From: Timema cristinae
Lineage: Eukaryota; Arthropoda; Insecta; Phasmatodea; Timematidae
Assembly (NCBI GenBank): GCA_039000515.1
Contig: JBCFYV010000024.1
Coordinates: forward strand, 16,954,452 to 17,018,451
Direction: 5' to 3'
DNA: 64,000 bases
Both the position numbers and the translations under genes were made by a program. Shown one piece after another: positions 1-11,758 of the stretch. Position 1 is the first letter of the stretch. Each line of letters starts with the position of its first letter. The notes beneath the pieces are model-generated. The model was not told where the DNA came from, ran no database searches, and worked only from the letters and a program-made list of their open reading frames with translations.

Positions 1-740
1 AACAAGGCTGGTTGAAAAGAACCAACACCTACTTAGGTTATGGTTTCTAAACACACTTTGTTAACTGTTTTATGTTAAAATAAAATGATAAGGTGCACTG
101 CACAGAATCTCTCTCAGTTTTATCTAAGAAATAAAGACATTTACTAATAACTCTAAGATTTGTGAAACGAAATAATATACTCATAGGCCCACATTGTTGC
201 AGGGAAATTTCAATAACGAGCATACATTAAATATAAAACGTTACATAAATATTTAGAAAAAAGGATCCTTCCCGTTCATCAAAGGGCAATTTCAAATTCC
301 AAAGACTTCTATAAATATATATTTGCTTTTAGTTCAGAAACTATTAGTTTTATAAAGATGGTTTGCAATAAAAGATTTTTATTTTTATTGGTAGTAAACC
401 TACAACTTTACAATGATATGTCATTTCGTATATATAAAATAATTAAGGAGAAATAATAAAAATTGGAAATTTATTCATATGAAAAGTACCCTAAAAGTAA
501 TTTTCATGGGAAAATAAGAGTTGCCCCTTTGTAATGTTAAACAGTTCTTAGATACCAGATATAATTAAATACGTTAGAGCGAATTTCCAGATATCGTTTC
601 TTCCTCTCTCTTTACCCATCAGTAAACTATACTTAATTTTAGAGTTGGCTGCATATTTTATTCCAAAAATTTCTAGACGGAACACTATGAAAACCCTAGA
701 TAGCCAGTACTAGCCCAATCTGTAAAATTGTTTTGGCTCT
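1..740. other. AT-rich intergenic stretch, nothing recognised
   Basis: I see no protein similarity, RNA gene or repeat family here. Short ORFs on both strands have no recognisable composition or motif. Confidence 0.5.
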
Positions 741-770
741 AGACAGAGATACAGACAGACAGACAGACAG
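741..770. repeat. (ACAG)n microsatellite
   Basis: A short perfect run of ACAG units, preceded by imperfect AGAC/AGAT units. Confidence 0.85.
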
Positions 771-1330
771 TCTCACGAAAACCACGTTTTCTGTTTCGAG
801 TGGTTATCAGACGTCTACATTTATCAAATTCTCAAGTTCAATTTTTCGGACGCTCACAATATTTTTATCTCCGAGGAGTCGAGAAAAAGTAAAAATGGGT
901 GAGAAGGCCTTACCTATTATATACGTTATAATAAAATACATTAATATTTTAAATATACATCTCAAAGTCACGATAACCACAAGATACAAACGGTTTAAAG
1001 TTTTTCGATATTTTTATTTTATAAATAATCATTATATCACGTGAATTAAAATTAAGTATAACTTAAGTTTTAAAGTAACCATTTATTTAAAATAAAGAAA
1101 TAGGATTTTTTTACATGCAATATAAAATACTCATGTTCCAGAAAAAAATATTTAGATAAGAGTGTTTCATTCTCAAGTATAGTGGAAGAGAGTTGAATTT
1201 AAAACCGATAACAAAATTTGCCATCACTGGATGTGAAATTTTTGTTAAGGTAGTAATACCCACATGATGATCCACTTTAGAACAGATTTATAAATGTTGT
1301 TTAAGTAATGTAATGTTCATAGTTATTTCA

Positions 1331-1435
1331 TCACGTCTCATTACCCATTTCTATTATACGAACATATACTAATTATACTAATAGGGTTTGGATGAGTAAG
1401 GTATAGTTTTAGAAGAAATTACACCAGTAAACCTG
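1331..1435 (-). mobile_element. SINE A fragment, diverged
   Basis: The left end reads CACGTCTCATTACCCA, the reverse complement of the common SINE tail, followed by the degraded 'rear body' of SINE A (TATACGAACATATACTAATTA and so on). The tRNA-like head is missing. Old copy. Confidence 0.5.
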
Positions 1436-1445
1436 AATAAATTAG

Positions 1446-1698
1446 TTGGACGTATGCTGGGCGCATGGTGTGAATGTAATTTAAAACTCATTTATCCTAA
1501 TTTACCGGCGACTGGGAGATCGCGGTTTGAATTCAGGTCAGCTGTACTAAGGTTGATTTTCCATTCTCCCTTCAGTACACTTCCTCTAATAAACTCAAAC
1601 TTCCTCATCCCTAACCAATTAGAGAAATTATTACTTGTACGTATGCCTATAAACCGAACCGCTGGTAGGACGTGATGATGATGATGATAATAATAAAA
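1446..1698 (+). mobile_element. SINE A copy, diverged
   Basis: It has a degraded head, a B-box-like GGTTTGAATTC, the body motif CCATTCTCCC with CACTTCCTCTAA, and a tail CCGAACCGCTGGTAGGACGTGATGATG running into (GAT)n(TAA)n. Orientation is set by the tail. Confidence 0.65.
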
Positions 1699-2189
1699 TA
1701 GTGAGAATAAAATGTCACTAGCCAGTTTGTTTATTCATTTAATTACTAAATAAATTAAAAACAACATCTGCAAAAGGTTGAGGCTTATAACCTGTCTAAA
1801 TAGTAATTATAATAAAACTTCCGTATCCAACTAACGTAGTAACGACACCATAACCTGGTTTAATGAAGACATATATATGCTCCTTGTGAGTGCGGGTAAA
1901 ACAAATGACGCTATCCTTGACCGCCACGTGTACGAACCTATCTTTTATGCCAACCGCCCGGGGGTTTCAGCTACGGTTCAGGGATAGAATCGACTCTGAC
2001 TGCGGCAGTACCATAAATTGCGTTTTAAATCAAACCCAAAGGGACAATGAGAAGAACAAGGAAATAGAAGAGACGCAAAGAGTTGTTAAAAAAAGACAAA
2101 AGAAGACATTTGCATTTCTGTTGGTAAAGAATCAAAAGCCTAAGGACGACTTTTTGTTCGTCTCTTATCAGTAGTTGACAAGGTTAGAG

Positions 2190-2480
2190 GGTGACCTGGT
2201 GGTCTAAGGGTTAGGTGTTGGACTTCTGTGTTGGGGTCCGGGGTTCAATCCTCGGACACGGCACAGATTTATCTGATTACCAAACCCTTCCTTCACCTCT
2301 GACAAGACGTGTATTCACAACCTGTGAATGTGTAGAATGCCAGGCCTCCACCGTGGTTCGGATTCCACGTTAAACTGTAGGTCCTTCATTTCATCTCACA
2401 ATCACCCTACCATTACACATTAGCGTAAGTGCGTATAAACCGAATGGGTAGTAAGACGTGGTGCTAATAATAATAATAAC
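2190..2480 (+). mobile_element. SINE B copy 1, full length
   Basis: It starts GGTGACCTGGTGGTCTAAGG. The head resembles tRNA-Glu, with an A box at TGGTCTAAGGG and a B box at GGTTCAATCC. The body includes GTTCGGATTCCACGTTAAAC, the tail is CGAATGGGTAGTAAGACGTGGTGC, and it ends in (TAA)n. A clean target duplication is not visible. Confidence 0.9.
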
Positions 2481-2585
2481 ACGGCTAGCACTTACAGTGA
2501 CTAGTTTATTTACCTGGAAAAATAATTGTTGTTAACTTTATTTTTACTTTCTTACATACAGAGAAAATATTGTGATCATGAACAT

Positions 2586-2756
2586 TTTTAGTCTTGTTAT
2601 TATGATTGACCATGATGATTTTTAGTCTTGTTATTATGATTGACCATGATGATTTTTAGTCTTGTTATTATAATTGACCATGATGATTTTTAGTCTTGTT
2701 ATTATGATTGACCATGATGATTTTTAGTCTTGTTATTATGATTGTCCATGATGATT
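2586..2756. repeat. 34-bp minisatellite, five units
   Basis: The motif GTCTTGTTATTATGATTG recurs at 2591, 2625, 2659, 2693 and 2727, an exact period of 34 bp. Units differ by single substitutions (for example ATAATTG in the third and TTGTCC in the fifth). Confidence 0.95.
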
Positions 2757-2759
2757 TAT

Positions 2760-3370
2760 TTTGCCCCCGAACTGAAAAAAAGCTGGTCTTACGAGTATAT
2801 CTGTTTGTCAATCTTTTCCTCTGCCTTTACCAGGAAAACGGTTGAATGGATTTTGCTTTAAATTATTATGGTTTATATGTTTACATAACGAGATCAAACC
2901 GTGATTTCATGCTTACCTTAAAATTAAGAGTATCTTGATTAAAACTAATTTCTGTGCATTTGAGTTTAAAAAATATATGACTATAACACTAGGAGTTTTT
3001 GTTTGAAATTTATATCTAAAAGGGTTTCAAACTATTATCAAAATATATGTTTCCCTTTGGAAAACTTACTAAGGGGTATTTGATTGATGACTTTAGAAAA
3101 TTGTCATTTAGCTATAATATAGAACGTATATAGGCCTACGTTTGTTATATACCGTTTATTTGTACTATTTTTTAAGATTATAGCCAATATATTTTCCATT
3201 TGCCTTGTTATACATTAATCTATTATAGTTTAATAAACACACATGGAATGTGAAGTGTATGTGTTACCGTTAAAGTAATATATACTTCTTCAAATAAACG
3301 TTAAAAGAATAGTATGATGATAAACAATGTTATTTTAGCATTTATATATAAAAATTTAAAAACATCATCT
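2760..3370. other. AT-rich stretch, nothing recognised
   Basis: No feature seen except one TAGGCCTA palindrome near 3131. Confidence 0.5.
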
Positions 3371-3372
3371 TT

Positions 3373-3474
3373 TCGATTCCCGTGTCCAGGTGTCATTTTT
3401 CAATTTTCAGAATATGATATGTAGATAGAGTAATCCTCACTAAAAGCATAAATAATAGCTTTGGCTATTTGAGT
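3373..3474. mobile_element. Short MITE-like repeat, copy 1
   Basis: It shares a core with 59395-59455: CCAGGTGTCATTTTTCAATT, then GAATATGATAT, TAGATA and a degraded right end AATAATAGCTTTGGCTATT. The other copy has 20-bp terminal inverted repeats, so this is an older copy whose left repeat is lost. Confidence 0.6.
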
Positions 3475-3479
3475 CTTAA

Positions 3480-4520
3480 CATAATCTTTGTTCAATATTG
3501 GATCTTTTGAAAACAATATGGTGTTGAGCCATAATCAGATCATAAAGAAAAACTATAAACATATATATTTTAAACGTTGGTTGAAAAGTTATGGAATTAA
3601 AGAGATAAATATATATTTAATAGTATCAATGTATCAAGAAAATTATATTGAGATTTTAAAACCATTATTATTTTCAAATTAAGGTAGGTGAAATGTAAAA
3701 ATTACAAAAAATAAACAGGAAAAAAAAGAGTAAAAATGACAATGGGAAATTTAATAAATATTTTCTAAGCTTATATTTCAAATGAGTATTACGGTAAGTT
3801 ACGAATTATTTTGTACTATTTACTAATGAATATATATTTTTTTACACTTGGTTATACTGAATTTATAAATAATAGTATACATTTAGAGAAGTATCACCTT
3901 TTAAACCATAGGAAACACCGCCCTCTCATCCTATCTCAATTGCTCATTAGAACACAGTTAAAATAATTTGAAATTAGTTAAGCGCATTAATGTAATAAAT
4001 TAAACTCCTATCCGACGCAGATTCTTTTTTTCTCCCCTCGAAAAAAAAACCACCACAATGTTGGAAACTTCCCATTTCCTCCCTTACAAGAAGGTGACTA
4101 TGGTTTAGGGGGAGGTACAAGGGGAAGAGGGGAGGATAAGGGTGAATTACTGTGTAGGTGTGCTAATGTAGTCTTAAAAACTTCAAGCATCACTCTAGAT
4201 TAGATCCGCCTCAAGCAAAGAGTTTTATTGATCATAGGAGGGCGAGTGAGTGTTGGGAGGGCTACTTTGATGGAAATAAAAGTGGGTGAAAATTTACCCT
4301 GGCGGAGAAAAAAGAGAAGCAGTAATGTAGTGTGTGTTTGGCATAATCCAAACTAATGAAGGAACATATTACCGCTTTTGTACTTAAAACATACGTGAAG
4401 ATGTACACGATTTTAAAATCTAATAAAATATTTCTTTAATAGGAAAAGGTTAAATGTTGATGTTGTTTAAGAATTATTACATTATTTGATGGGAATGATG
4501 ATTTGGACGTTTTTATAACC
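3480..4520. other. Intergenic stretch, nothing recognised
   Basis: AT-rich up to about 4020, then purine- and pyrimidine-rich blocks to 4330. No coding or repeat similarity seen. Confidence 0.45.
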
Positions 4521-4524
4521 AGCT

Positions 4525-4756
4525 TTGGTGTTCAAATTGCTAGACGTCACTCTATTAATAGAATGAACATCCGATGACGAGGATATCAGGGTTCGAATTT
4601 TAGTTGGGTTTACTGAGGGTGATTTAGCTTAATAATTTTCCACTTTACCTCCACTCAAATACAAATACATTTCTTCTAAATTAAATCTTCTTCCTCCTTA
4701 AGAATATAGAGTAATCGGTTCATCCCGAACGGGTTGTGAAACGCGGTGAGGAAATA
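4525..4756 (+). mobile_element. SINE A2 copy, diverged
   Basis: It contains CCGATGACGAGG, the B box GGTTCGAATTTTAG, the body CTGAGGGTGATTTAG with TTTTCCACTTTACCTCCAC, and a tail ATCCCGAACGGGTTGTGAAACGC. Confidence 0.7.
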
Positions 4757-5231
4757 TGTATTTTATAAAACTTAAGTAGGGACAAAAAATGTGTTCAATG
4801 AGTCACTGAACTATAGTTGATTTTGATTTGGTTTGTTTGGTTTTTATTTTTTGCACTGTGTCTTATTACTGGTTCAGAATACCTACTTATTACCAACATA
4901 ATTACAATCTTGAATTTACTAAATAAATTATGAGCCGCTTTGAATTAATCTCGATTTTTTTTTAAAGGTAGGCCTATAGTCAAAATGTCTATAGGGAAAT
5001 GTGTAGGAGGGACTTTTTATCACATATTTATTAAACTAGACGGCATTTCACCCGATTGTTATCAACCATTTTCAAGAAAAAATATATAATATATCTATTG
5101 TTTTGTATCATTCAACATGATATCGTTTAATACATCATTTAGTGACATTATTAAAGATTTTGTCATTTAAACTACCAGTAACTTTACTTTACTTTACTTA
5201 CCAATATAGATTAAAATATATCCCTTGACTC

Positions 5232-5268
5232 ATAATAATGATGATAATAATAATAATAATAATAATAA
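5232..5268. repeat. (TAA)n microsatellite
   Basis: A run of AAT/TAA units with a few GAT units. No SINE body is attached on either side. Confidence 0.85.
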
Positions 5269-5442
5269 GTGTGAATTTTCCCCCACATAGAAATTAAACT
5301 AAGCTACATTTTTCCTGAATTCCATCAGATATTAGATTCACTCAAAAATAAATAAAATTCAACCTAACCACCGTGAAAACTTACAAAGCCATATAAAATA
5401 GTCATATTTATGTTCCACATGGTGAAATAATTAACATATTAA

Positions 5443-5819
5443 GGTGGGAGTGTAGGAAGCACGATAAAAGGGCAGTGTTTTTACGATTTTTATAATCAAA
5501 CTTTTGTTGGCCAAAATAAATCAAACATTTCTCCAATTTAAAAATAGAGTTTAATTTTATTCATATGGTGATATAAACATTTGTTGAATATTTGTCATGA
5601 GAATACTTACATTTGATGACACACTTTTTAAATGCATAGAAAAAGTTGTGATTAGATTTGAGGACACCCATGACAGATATTCAACAACTGTTGATATCAC
5701 CGTGTGAAGAAAATTAAACTATGTTTTTACTGGAGAAATATTTGATTTAGTTTGACCCAAAAAATGTTTTGCTATAAGAAATAAATAACACTCTTTTCTC
5801 GCATCCCTACACTCCCGCC
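5443..5819. mobile_element. TTAA-flanked foldback MITE, copy 1
   Basis: The 377-bp element is bounded by TTAA at 5439-5442 and 5820-5823. Its two halves are long inverted repeats of about 170 bp: GGTGGGAGTGTAGG at the left, and at the right CCTACACTCCCGCC, its complement. Inner parts also match (GGTGATAT...TGTTGAATAT). The TTAA duplication is the piggyBac signature. There is no ORF, so it would depend on an enzyme encoded elsewhere. Homologous copies lie at 48045 and 49626. Confidence 0.85.
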
Positions 5820-6128
5820 TTAACGTGAGGGTGACGCGTTAGAACATGTGTCTATCGATGCGGGTCTACGTAGCTACTGTTTACCAAGAGAGCCCACGAG
5901 TGATCAATCAAAGTCCAACATTGTAACAAAGCAAACCACAAACTAGTGGAACGTTGGATTGTTATCAGCTCACCCCACACAGCTGCCTTGCTCTGTCTTA
6001 TCAATTATTAGTCCTGTGCGAGGAGATGGATCTGGTTACCTGGAACAGAAGAGTTATGGAGCAACCGTTAGAAACATAACACTCAGTCTGAGAGGTTACA
6101 TAAATGATTATATTAAAAATACAATCCA

Positions 6129-6356
6129 ATGGTAGGGTGATTGTGAGATGAAATGGAGGACCTACAGTTTAACGTGGAATCCGAACCATGGTGGAGGCCT
6201 AGAATTCCACACATTCACAAGTTGTGTTTAATACATGTCTTGTCAGAGGTGAAGGAAGGGTTTGACAATCAGATAAATCTGTGATATGACCGAGGATTGA
6301 ACCCCTAACCCCCAGCACAGAAGTCTGACACTTTACCCCTAGACCGACAGGTCACC
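6129..6356 (-). mobile_element. SINE B copy 2, 3'-truncated
   Basis: The body starts at AATGGTAGGGTGATTGTGAG and runs through to the head end AGACCGACAGGTCACC. The shared hairpin tail and the microsatellite are absent. Confidence 0.85.
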
Positions 6357-6539
6357 ACCGGCCCTTTTAGAAAATATAAATATTTTGTTCCGATAAAAAT
6401 GACAATTTTTTTTACTCAATATGTAATGTTATTTTACAGGTATTGATAGAACCCATGAAAAAAAACATGACTTAATGCCGAGTGGTCCAACGTTTTTCAT
6501 CCCAAGTAACCAGAAAAATCTAAAACGTGAAAATTTCAA

Positions 6540-7520
6540 ATTGAGGCTCCAGGAAAAGGGGGGAAGAAGAGATATAACTGAAAAAAATTTATATGATGTA
6601 GAAAATTAAAATTTGGCAAGTTGTTAGAGATCCAACTCCAGATAAACCAATAAATCTTCAGATTTGGAATCTCTAGGAGTGAATTGGAGAAAAGGAATTG
6701 GGGGGGGGGGGGATTCCAAATTTTAAAAATTAAGAGTAAACAACTACTTCCCAGTGTGGGAGAAAACCTAAATTTTGCAATAAGGCAAAAAGATCAGTAT
6801 AAATAGTAGTATGGGCTGAAAATTTTAAATTTGTAACTAGGACTTTGGGAAACAAGGGGTGTGGGGGGACTTTAACACGTTAGGTGTTAAAAAAAAATTA
6901 AATTTGGCAGGCAAGTAGGATAACTCCAGATAACCTAACCTAATTCGTATTAAAATTGAAAATTTCTAAGTACTGTATGTGCTGTTTAGATTGAAAGATG
7001 TGGGGGAGTTTACAGTTTCCATAACTAATAGAAAAAACTATTTTCCCATTTAGTATAAAACTTAAAATCAACAAGGGCTATAAAGAACACTCCAAATAAC
7101 AATAATTATTATTATTAGCACCGCGTCTTACTACCCATTTGGGTTATACGCACTTACGCTAATGTGTAATGGTAGGGTGATAGTGAGATGAAATGAAGGA
7201 CCTACAGTTTAACGTGGAATCCGAACCACAGTGGAGGCCTGGCATTCCCCACATTCACAAGATGTCTTGTCGGAGATAAAGGAGGGGTTTGGTAATCAGA
7301 TAAATCTGTGCCGGGACCGAGGATTGAACCCCGGATGCCAGCACAGAAGTCTGACACCTTACCCCTAGACCACCAGGTCACCTTTCAAATAACAATTAAA
7401 AACTTAAGAAGATTTTAAATGGAGGAAATGGGAGTTCGATGGGAAGGTTAGGCAAAAATATTGTTTTTAAGTGAAGCAGAAAATTTAAAGTTTGTTTAAA
7501 AAGGGCAAGAGTGCGAAAAG
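6540..7520. repeat. Degenerate satellite-like array, about 145-bp period
   Basis: A motif of the form AAATTAAATTTGGCAGGNAAG recurs near 6605, 6767, 6893, 7056 and 7478. Between copies lie G-rich runs (for example 6700-6712 and 6858-6870) and GAAAATTT motifs. Removing the SINE inserted at 7104-7385 gives spacings of about 162, 126, 163 and 129 bp. A related stretch lies at 55150-55365. Confidence 0.5.
7104..7385 (-). mobile_element. SINE B copy 3 with target duplication
   Basis: A full copy from (ATT)n through AGCACCGCGTCTTACTACCC to CCACCAGGTCACC. The 11-bp duplication CAAATAACAAT is at 7093-7103 and 7386-7396. It sits inside the degenerate satellite. Confidence 0.95.
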
Positions 7521-8045
7521 GATAAACGGAATAAAAAAGGTAACAGAAAAGTGATAAAAAACATTGATAGTATTTACTTTTTAGCCTTTTGTCCCTTCGA
7601 TACTTTTTAGACTAAGATAATAAATACCATTTTTATACCTTATTGTTCTTTTTATTCTTTTTAACCTTTTAATTCATTTTTACACTTTTTACCATTTTTA
7701 ACAGATTAATTAATTGATTAAACTTACTTTTTACAATTTTTTCCATAAATAATTTATCCCCGGCAAAACAGAGTACACCATGTTAGTATTTTAATAAACG
7801 TTTTTCTTTAAGAAAATACGTTGTTTCGGTATAGATTTGTTATTTGATAGGTTTGTTTGTCTCAAATAAAATATTTAAAATATGGTTTCTGCAATATTGC
7901 TTCTTTTTACTTTGGTAATAATTTAAAACTTAAACTTCAAGTTAATTTACACAATCATACCTATGAAATAAATACCCGCGCGTGTGTATATACAGTACCT
8001 AGGATGTATTTATGATAAGATAAATTTATTATGTTGTTGTTTCTT

Positions 8046-8282
8046 AGCACCACATCCTACTATCAATCTGGGTTATAAGCTTATGTACTAATTACACTAA
8101 TGGGCTAAGGAATAGGCAGGTGGAATTTAGAGGAAGTGTACCAGCATTTGTGTGGAGAGTGGGAAACCATTTAAGAAAAACCACCTTCAGTATACCCGAC
8201 CAGGATCGAAACTCGATCTCCCCATCATTGGCAGTCTAGTTTGTTGTGATAGTGATGCCTTAGCTCATGTGGCCATTGAAAG
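8046..8282 (-). mobile_element. SINE A2 copy
   Basis: It reads from the tail end AGCACCACATCCTACTATCA through AGAGGAAGTGTACC, GTGGAGAGTGGGAAACCAT and CCCGACCAGGATCGAAACTC to the head GCTCATGTGGCCATTGAA. Confidence 0.85.
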
Positions 8283-8572
8283 GGTTATTATTATGTTGAT
8301 TTCTGATTCATAACACTATCAATTGTTTAAGAATAGTGTTAAAATATAATCCTATTTGAAGTATGTTTTAAAATTAGATGTTTGAATCATGTGTGCACAT
8401 ATGCGTGTATTTATGCACGTCTACATATAACTAAATGATAGTAACTAAGCTTATGATAACAATATCATCCACATCAGAATGTTAATGCATTCATAAAGAA
8501 TGTCACAGAAGAAATGTTATCGGTCAGCTAGAAACTAAACAATATTTCGATGACATAATTTTTAGAAGAATA

Positions 8573-8819
8573 ACCCGCCTCGGTGGCGTAGTTGGCTAAC
8601 GTGCTTGTCGTGTTGAGCTCGACTGCTGAGGACGGGGAGATCGAGGTTCAAATCTCGGTCGGGAAAACTGGGGGTGGTTTTTCCTAAATGGTTTTCCACT
8701 CTCCCTCCACGCAAATGTGGGTTCACTTTCTTTAATTCAACCTTCCCAATTCCTAATCCATTAGTGCAATTAGTACTTAAAGCGTATAACCCGAACGGGT
8801 AGTAAGATGCGGTGCTAAA

Positions 8820-8872
<53 letters not shown>
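8573..8872 (+). mobile_element. SINE A1 copy, full length, with target duplication
   Basis: The head has an A box TGGCGTAGTTGGC and a B box GGTTCAAATCTC. The body has GGGGGTGGTTTTTCCTAAAT, the tail is AACCCGAACGGGTAGTAAGA, then a long (ATT)n. The duplications TTTAGAAGAATA (8561-8572) and TTTAGAAGAGTA (8873-8884) match at 11 of 12 bases. This is a good reference copy for the family. Confidence 0.95.
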
Positions 8873-8874
<2 letters not shown>

Positions 8875-8950
8875 TAGAAGAGTATTTAACTAAGAACAGC
8901 TATAAAGAGAACGGTGTTCAAAGCAACGTAGAAAACTCCTTGTCCTACTC

Positions 8951-9340
8951 TTGTCAAAGACCACATTATTTCCTCTATTGGCCTCTCCGAGCGTTCTCTG
9001 TTACATTCCAATTGGAGCGGCGCGACGTGTGTTAACTCTAGAGCTTGCCGTCCATAAACCAGTGAATGTGCCTTGGGACGTCCACAGTGGATTCTTCTAT
9101 AGCACTAAACTGTGGGTCGCAAGAACTCCCAAGGGGCTGCGAGAAAGATTCTGGGGTTCATCTCAAACGTTGATGGATCATTGGCAACAACATGTAGTGT
9201 TATCTCCAGCCCACCTACATGATGGAAGCTACTTTTGTAATGACATGGTTAACAGTTTATGTCTTGCGGAGGGCGTTACATGCTTTACGGAAAGGTTTTT
9301 ATCAGACTATAGTTTAAATCACTTGTGTTTTTTTTTATGA
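8951..9340 (+). other. Open frame of 129 codons, function unknown
   Basis: The open stretch begins at a TTG, and the first ATG comes only near 9172. The surrounding 8.93-9.64 kb is less AT-rich than its neighbours. The translation shows no domain, signal peptide or family I recognise. It could be a decayed retrocopy, an exon or chance; I do not call it a gene. Confidence 0.12.
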
Positions 9341-9639
9341 AGTATTGTTTCAGCGTTATTGCTATACTAAGAAGGGTGAATTCGTGATCCGAAATCACAC
9401 GTGCTGCTATTTCCGTTCTTAGGGAAATGAGATAGTTAAAATTGTATTGGATCAAAATTGATCCAAACTAGTGACCGGCCAGGAATAATTGCAGTCCCGG
9501 CTAAGATTCGGTGGTTAATTAAAAAAAAAAGCTTTCTTTTGGCGAACGCCGGTCCTGACTGATTGGCTGCATTCGTCCCTCGTATCTTCCTCCTTGTCCT
9601 TCGAGAAGAATTCGCCTGGGTGGCCAACAGAGAAAGAAA

Positions 9640-10355
9640 GAAGGATGTTGCACCACGTAGATATTTATTGCGTAATAAAGTGTAAATTAAATAAGTTTTG
9701 AATTATATTACGTTGGACTAGACCTAATTATTTCTATTGTATGGTCAAAAAATGTGTGCTACAAACATATTTTTAGTTTGCGCTCTCCACATTGTTTGTA
9801 GTAAAAAGGAATACCATTTTCAAATAAATGATGTGGACATTTCCATAATACTTTTACTCTCCAGTACTAGGTATACACTGGAATAATTGGGTCAAAATAG
9901 GCAGGCTCATCCATTTCATTAAAAAAAAAATCTTATTACTAACTAAAAGAAGTACACATAGTTGAACTGCGAAGTTACCTCGGGCAATGATTTTATTTAC
10001 CTCAAACAGACATTTAAAAAAAATTATATTTCTTTTAATTAAGTTTGTTAGTAGATCTAAAAAATGTAATCGGAAATTTAAAATTCCAGGTTGGAGGTGC
10101 ACATGTTTGTGATTAGGGACTACTAATAATTTTAGAATATCAGTCCTCTGCGTGCGGTAGATATCGCGCAATGCTCATGGTAGACACACAAACAAACCCT
10201 TCGTTTTATGAATATAAATTACTTTTAGCATTTACATTTCCTAATATTCATCTATATATAGCATCGTTTGTAAATTATACAAATATTATTAATAATATTA
10301 AATATTATCGCATTTATTATTTTTTAATTGCATTAAATAGTTCATTTTTAAATTA
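9640..10355. other. AT-rich stretch, nothing recognised
   Basis: Short ORFs only. No repeat family or RNA gene seen. Confidence 0.5.
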
Positions 10356-10359
10356 AATT

Positions 10360-10565
10360 TAACATACATGCATACATACATACATAACATAACATACATA
10401 ATATAACATACATAACATACATAACATAACATAACATAACATAACATAACATAACATACCATAACACACCATAACACACCATTACACACCATTACACACC
10501 ATTACACACCATTACACAACATACACAACATACACAACATACACAACATACATACATACATACTT
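10360..10565. repeat. ACAT/ATAAC/ACACC microsatellite
   Basis: About 200 bp of drifting short repeats: CATA units, then ACATA/ACATAAC, then CATTACACAC and ACACAACAT. The unit changes gradually along the array, as expected from slippage. Confidence 0.95.
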
Positions 10566-10569
10566 AATC

Positions 10570-11285
10570 CATCCTCACTAACTTTCTCCACACTTCCCTA
10601 TCCTCACATACTCCCTTCGCCTCAACAACATCCATACACAGAGATATACATGCTTTCTTATTCTTACAACTCTTAAAAGTTTATCTTTTCCACATATTCG
10701 TCTATTACATTTAGTCACGTCTTATTTTATCTTTTTAACTAAAACTGCTCAAAAACGGACACTAAAGTAAACCTCAATTTAACTTCGCCATTACTGTACG
10801 GGATCGCTAGTAAAGTTGTCTTTTGAAAAAGAGCCATGAATACAAAAAGTTTAAGAACCTGTATTTTAGAGCATAGCCGAGTGAATGGCAAGCCACTGAC
10901 AAACAAACTAATAAACAAAGTAACAAAGTAGTAAGTGGTAACAACAGCTGAGAAAGAAACCTTGCTCTTTTGATGTCAACAGTGACAATATTTTACTATG
11001 TATTAATTGTATTATTTTATAAGTATTTATATTATGTATTAAAAGTGGCAAATTTAGATTAAATGTATTGACGTATGAATATATAAGCATATGTCTTGGA
11101 TTCCCTATGTAAAGTCCATGCTTTATTTAGTCGTATGCATTCATTTTTCAGTTTTTGTTTAAATTATTAGTTTTTTTAATTTGAAGTAATTTTTTGGAAG
11201 TATAAGTAATTATACTGGTAATGTTTTGATAAATAATTTATAAGTTGTCAAAGTCCGAGCTCTGATTCTCAACAACTTTATGACT
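10570..11285. other. AT-rich stretch, nothing recognised
   Basis: No feature I can support. Confidence 0.5.
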
Positions 11286-11287
11286 CT

Positions 11288-11455
11288 ACCCTATAGAGGT
11301 AATCTACCCACATGTGCCTGGAAGGAGAGTTGAAAATATTTAGGATAAACCACCTTAAAAAACCCAACTGGGATTCGAGCCCCAATCTCCCCGCCTTCAT
11401 CAAGCTAGTCTAACAACAGAGTGACGCCTGATACTATTCGATCACTGAAGCTATT
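11288..11455 (-). mobile_element. SINE A2 remnant
   Basis: It contains ATCTACCCACATGTGCCTGG, CCACCTTAAAAAACCCAACT, the reversed B box GGGATTCGAGCCCC, CTAGTCTAAC and GATCACTGAAGC. The tail end is lost. Confidence 0.6.
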
Positions 11456-11758
11456 CTTTCAAGATACATAGAGGATATAATGTAGGATAAGAGTAAAGTA
11501 TCAACTGTAATATTTTTTTCAAACAGAATTTTTTGACTTTTATTTAAAGCACAGGTTTTTATTTCCATTAACATAAGAAAAACCGAACCTACTTTCACAA
11601 CCCTTGAAAAATGAATTTTGACATTGTTAGGATTTGAACTGAATTTAACAAGAGGATGTTTTTAGTAATGACCTGAAGTATTTCTCTACGGTCTTGATAA
11701 ATGCTAGGTACAACAGTTTAATCTTTATATTTTACTACGACCTATTTTATTCAAAATA

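Noticed and set aside
2586..2756. Regular 34-bp repeats as a possible CRISPR array
   Set aside because: The units are directly adjacent with no unique spacers, and the setting is eukaryotic. This is a minisatellite.
8951..9340. A 129-codon host exon
   Set aside because: There is no ATG near its start, no recognisable motif, and no splice structure or neighbouring exon that I can defend.
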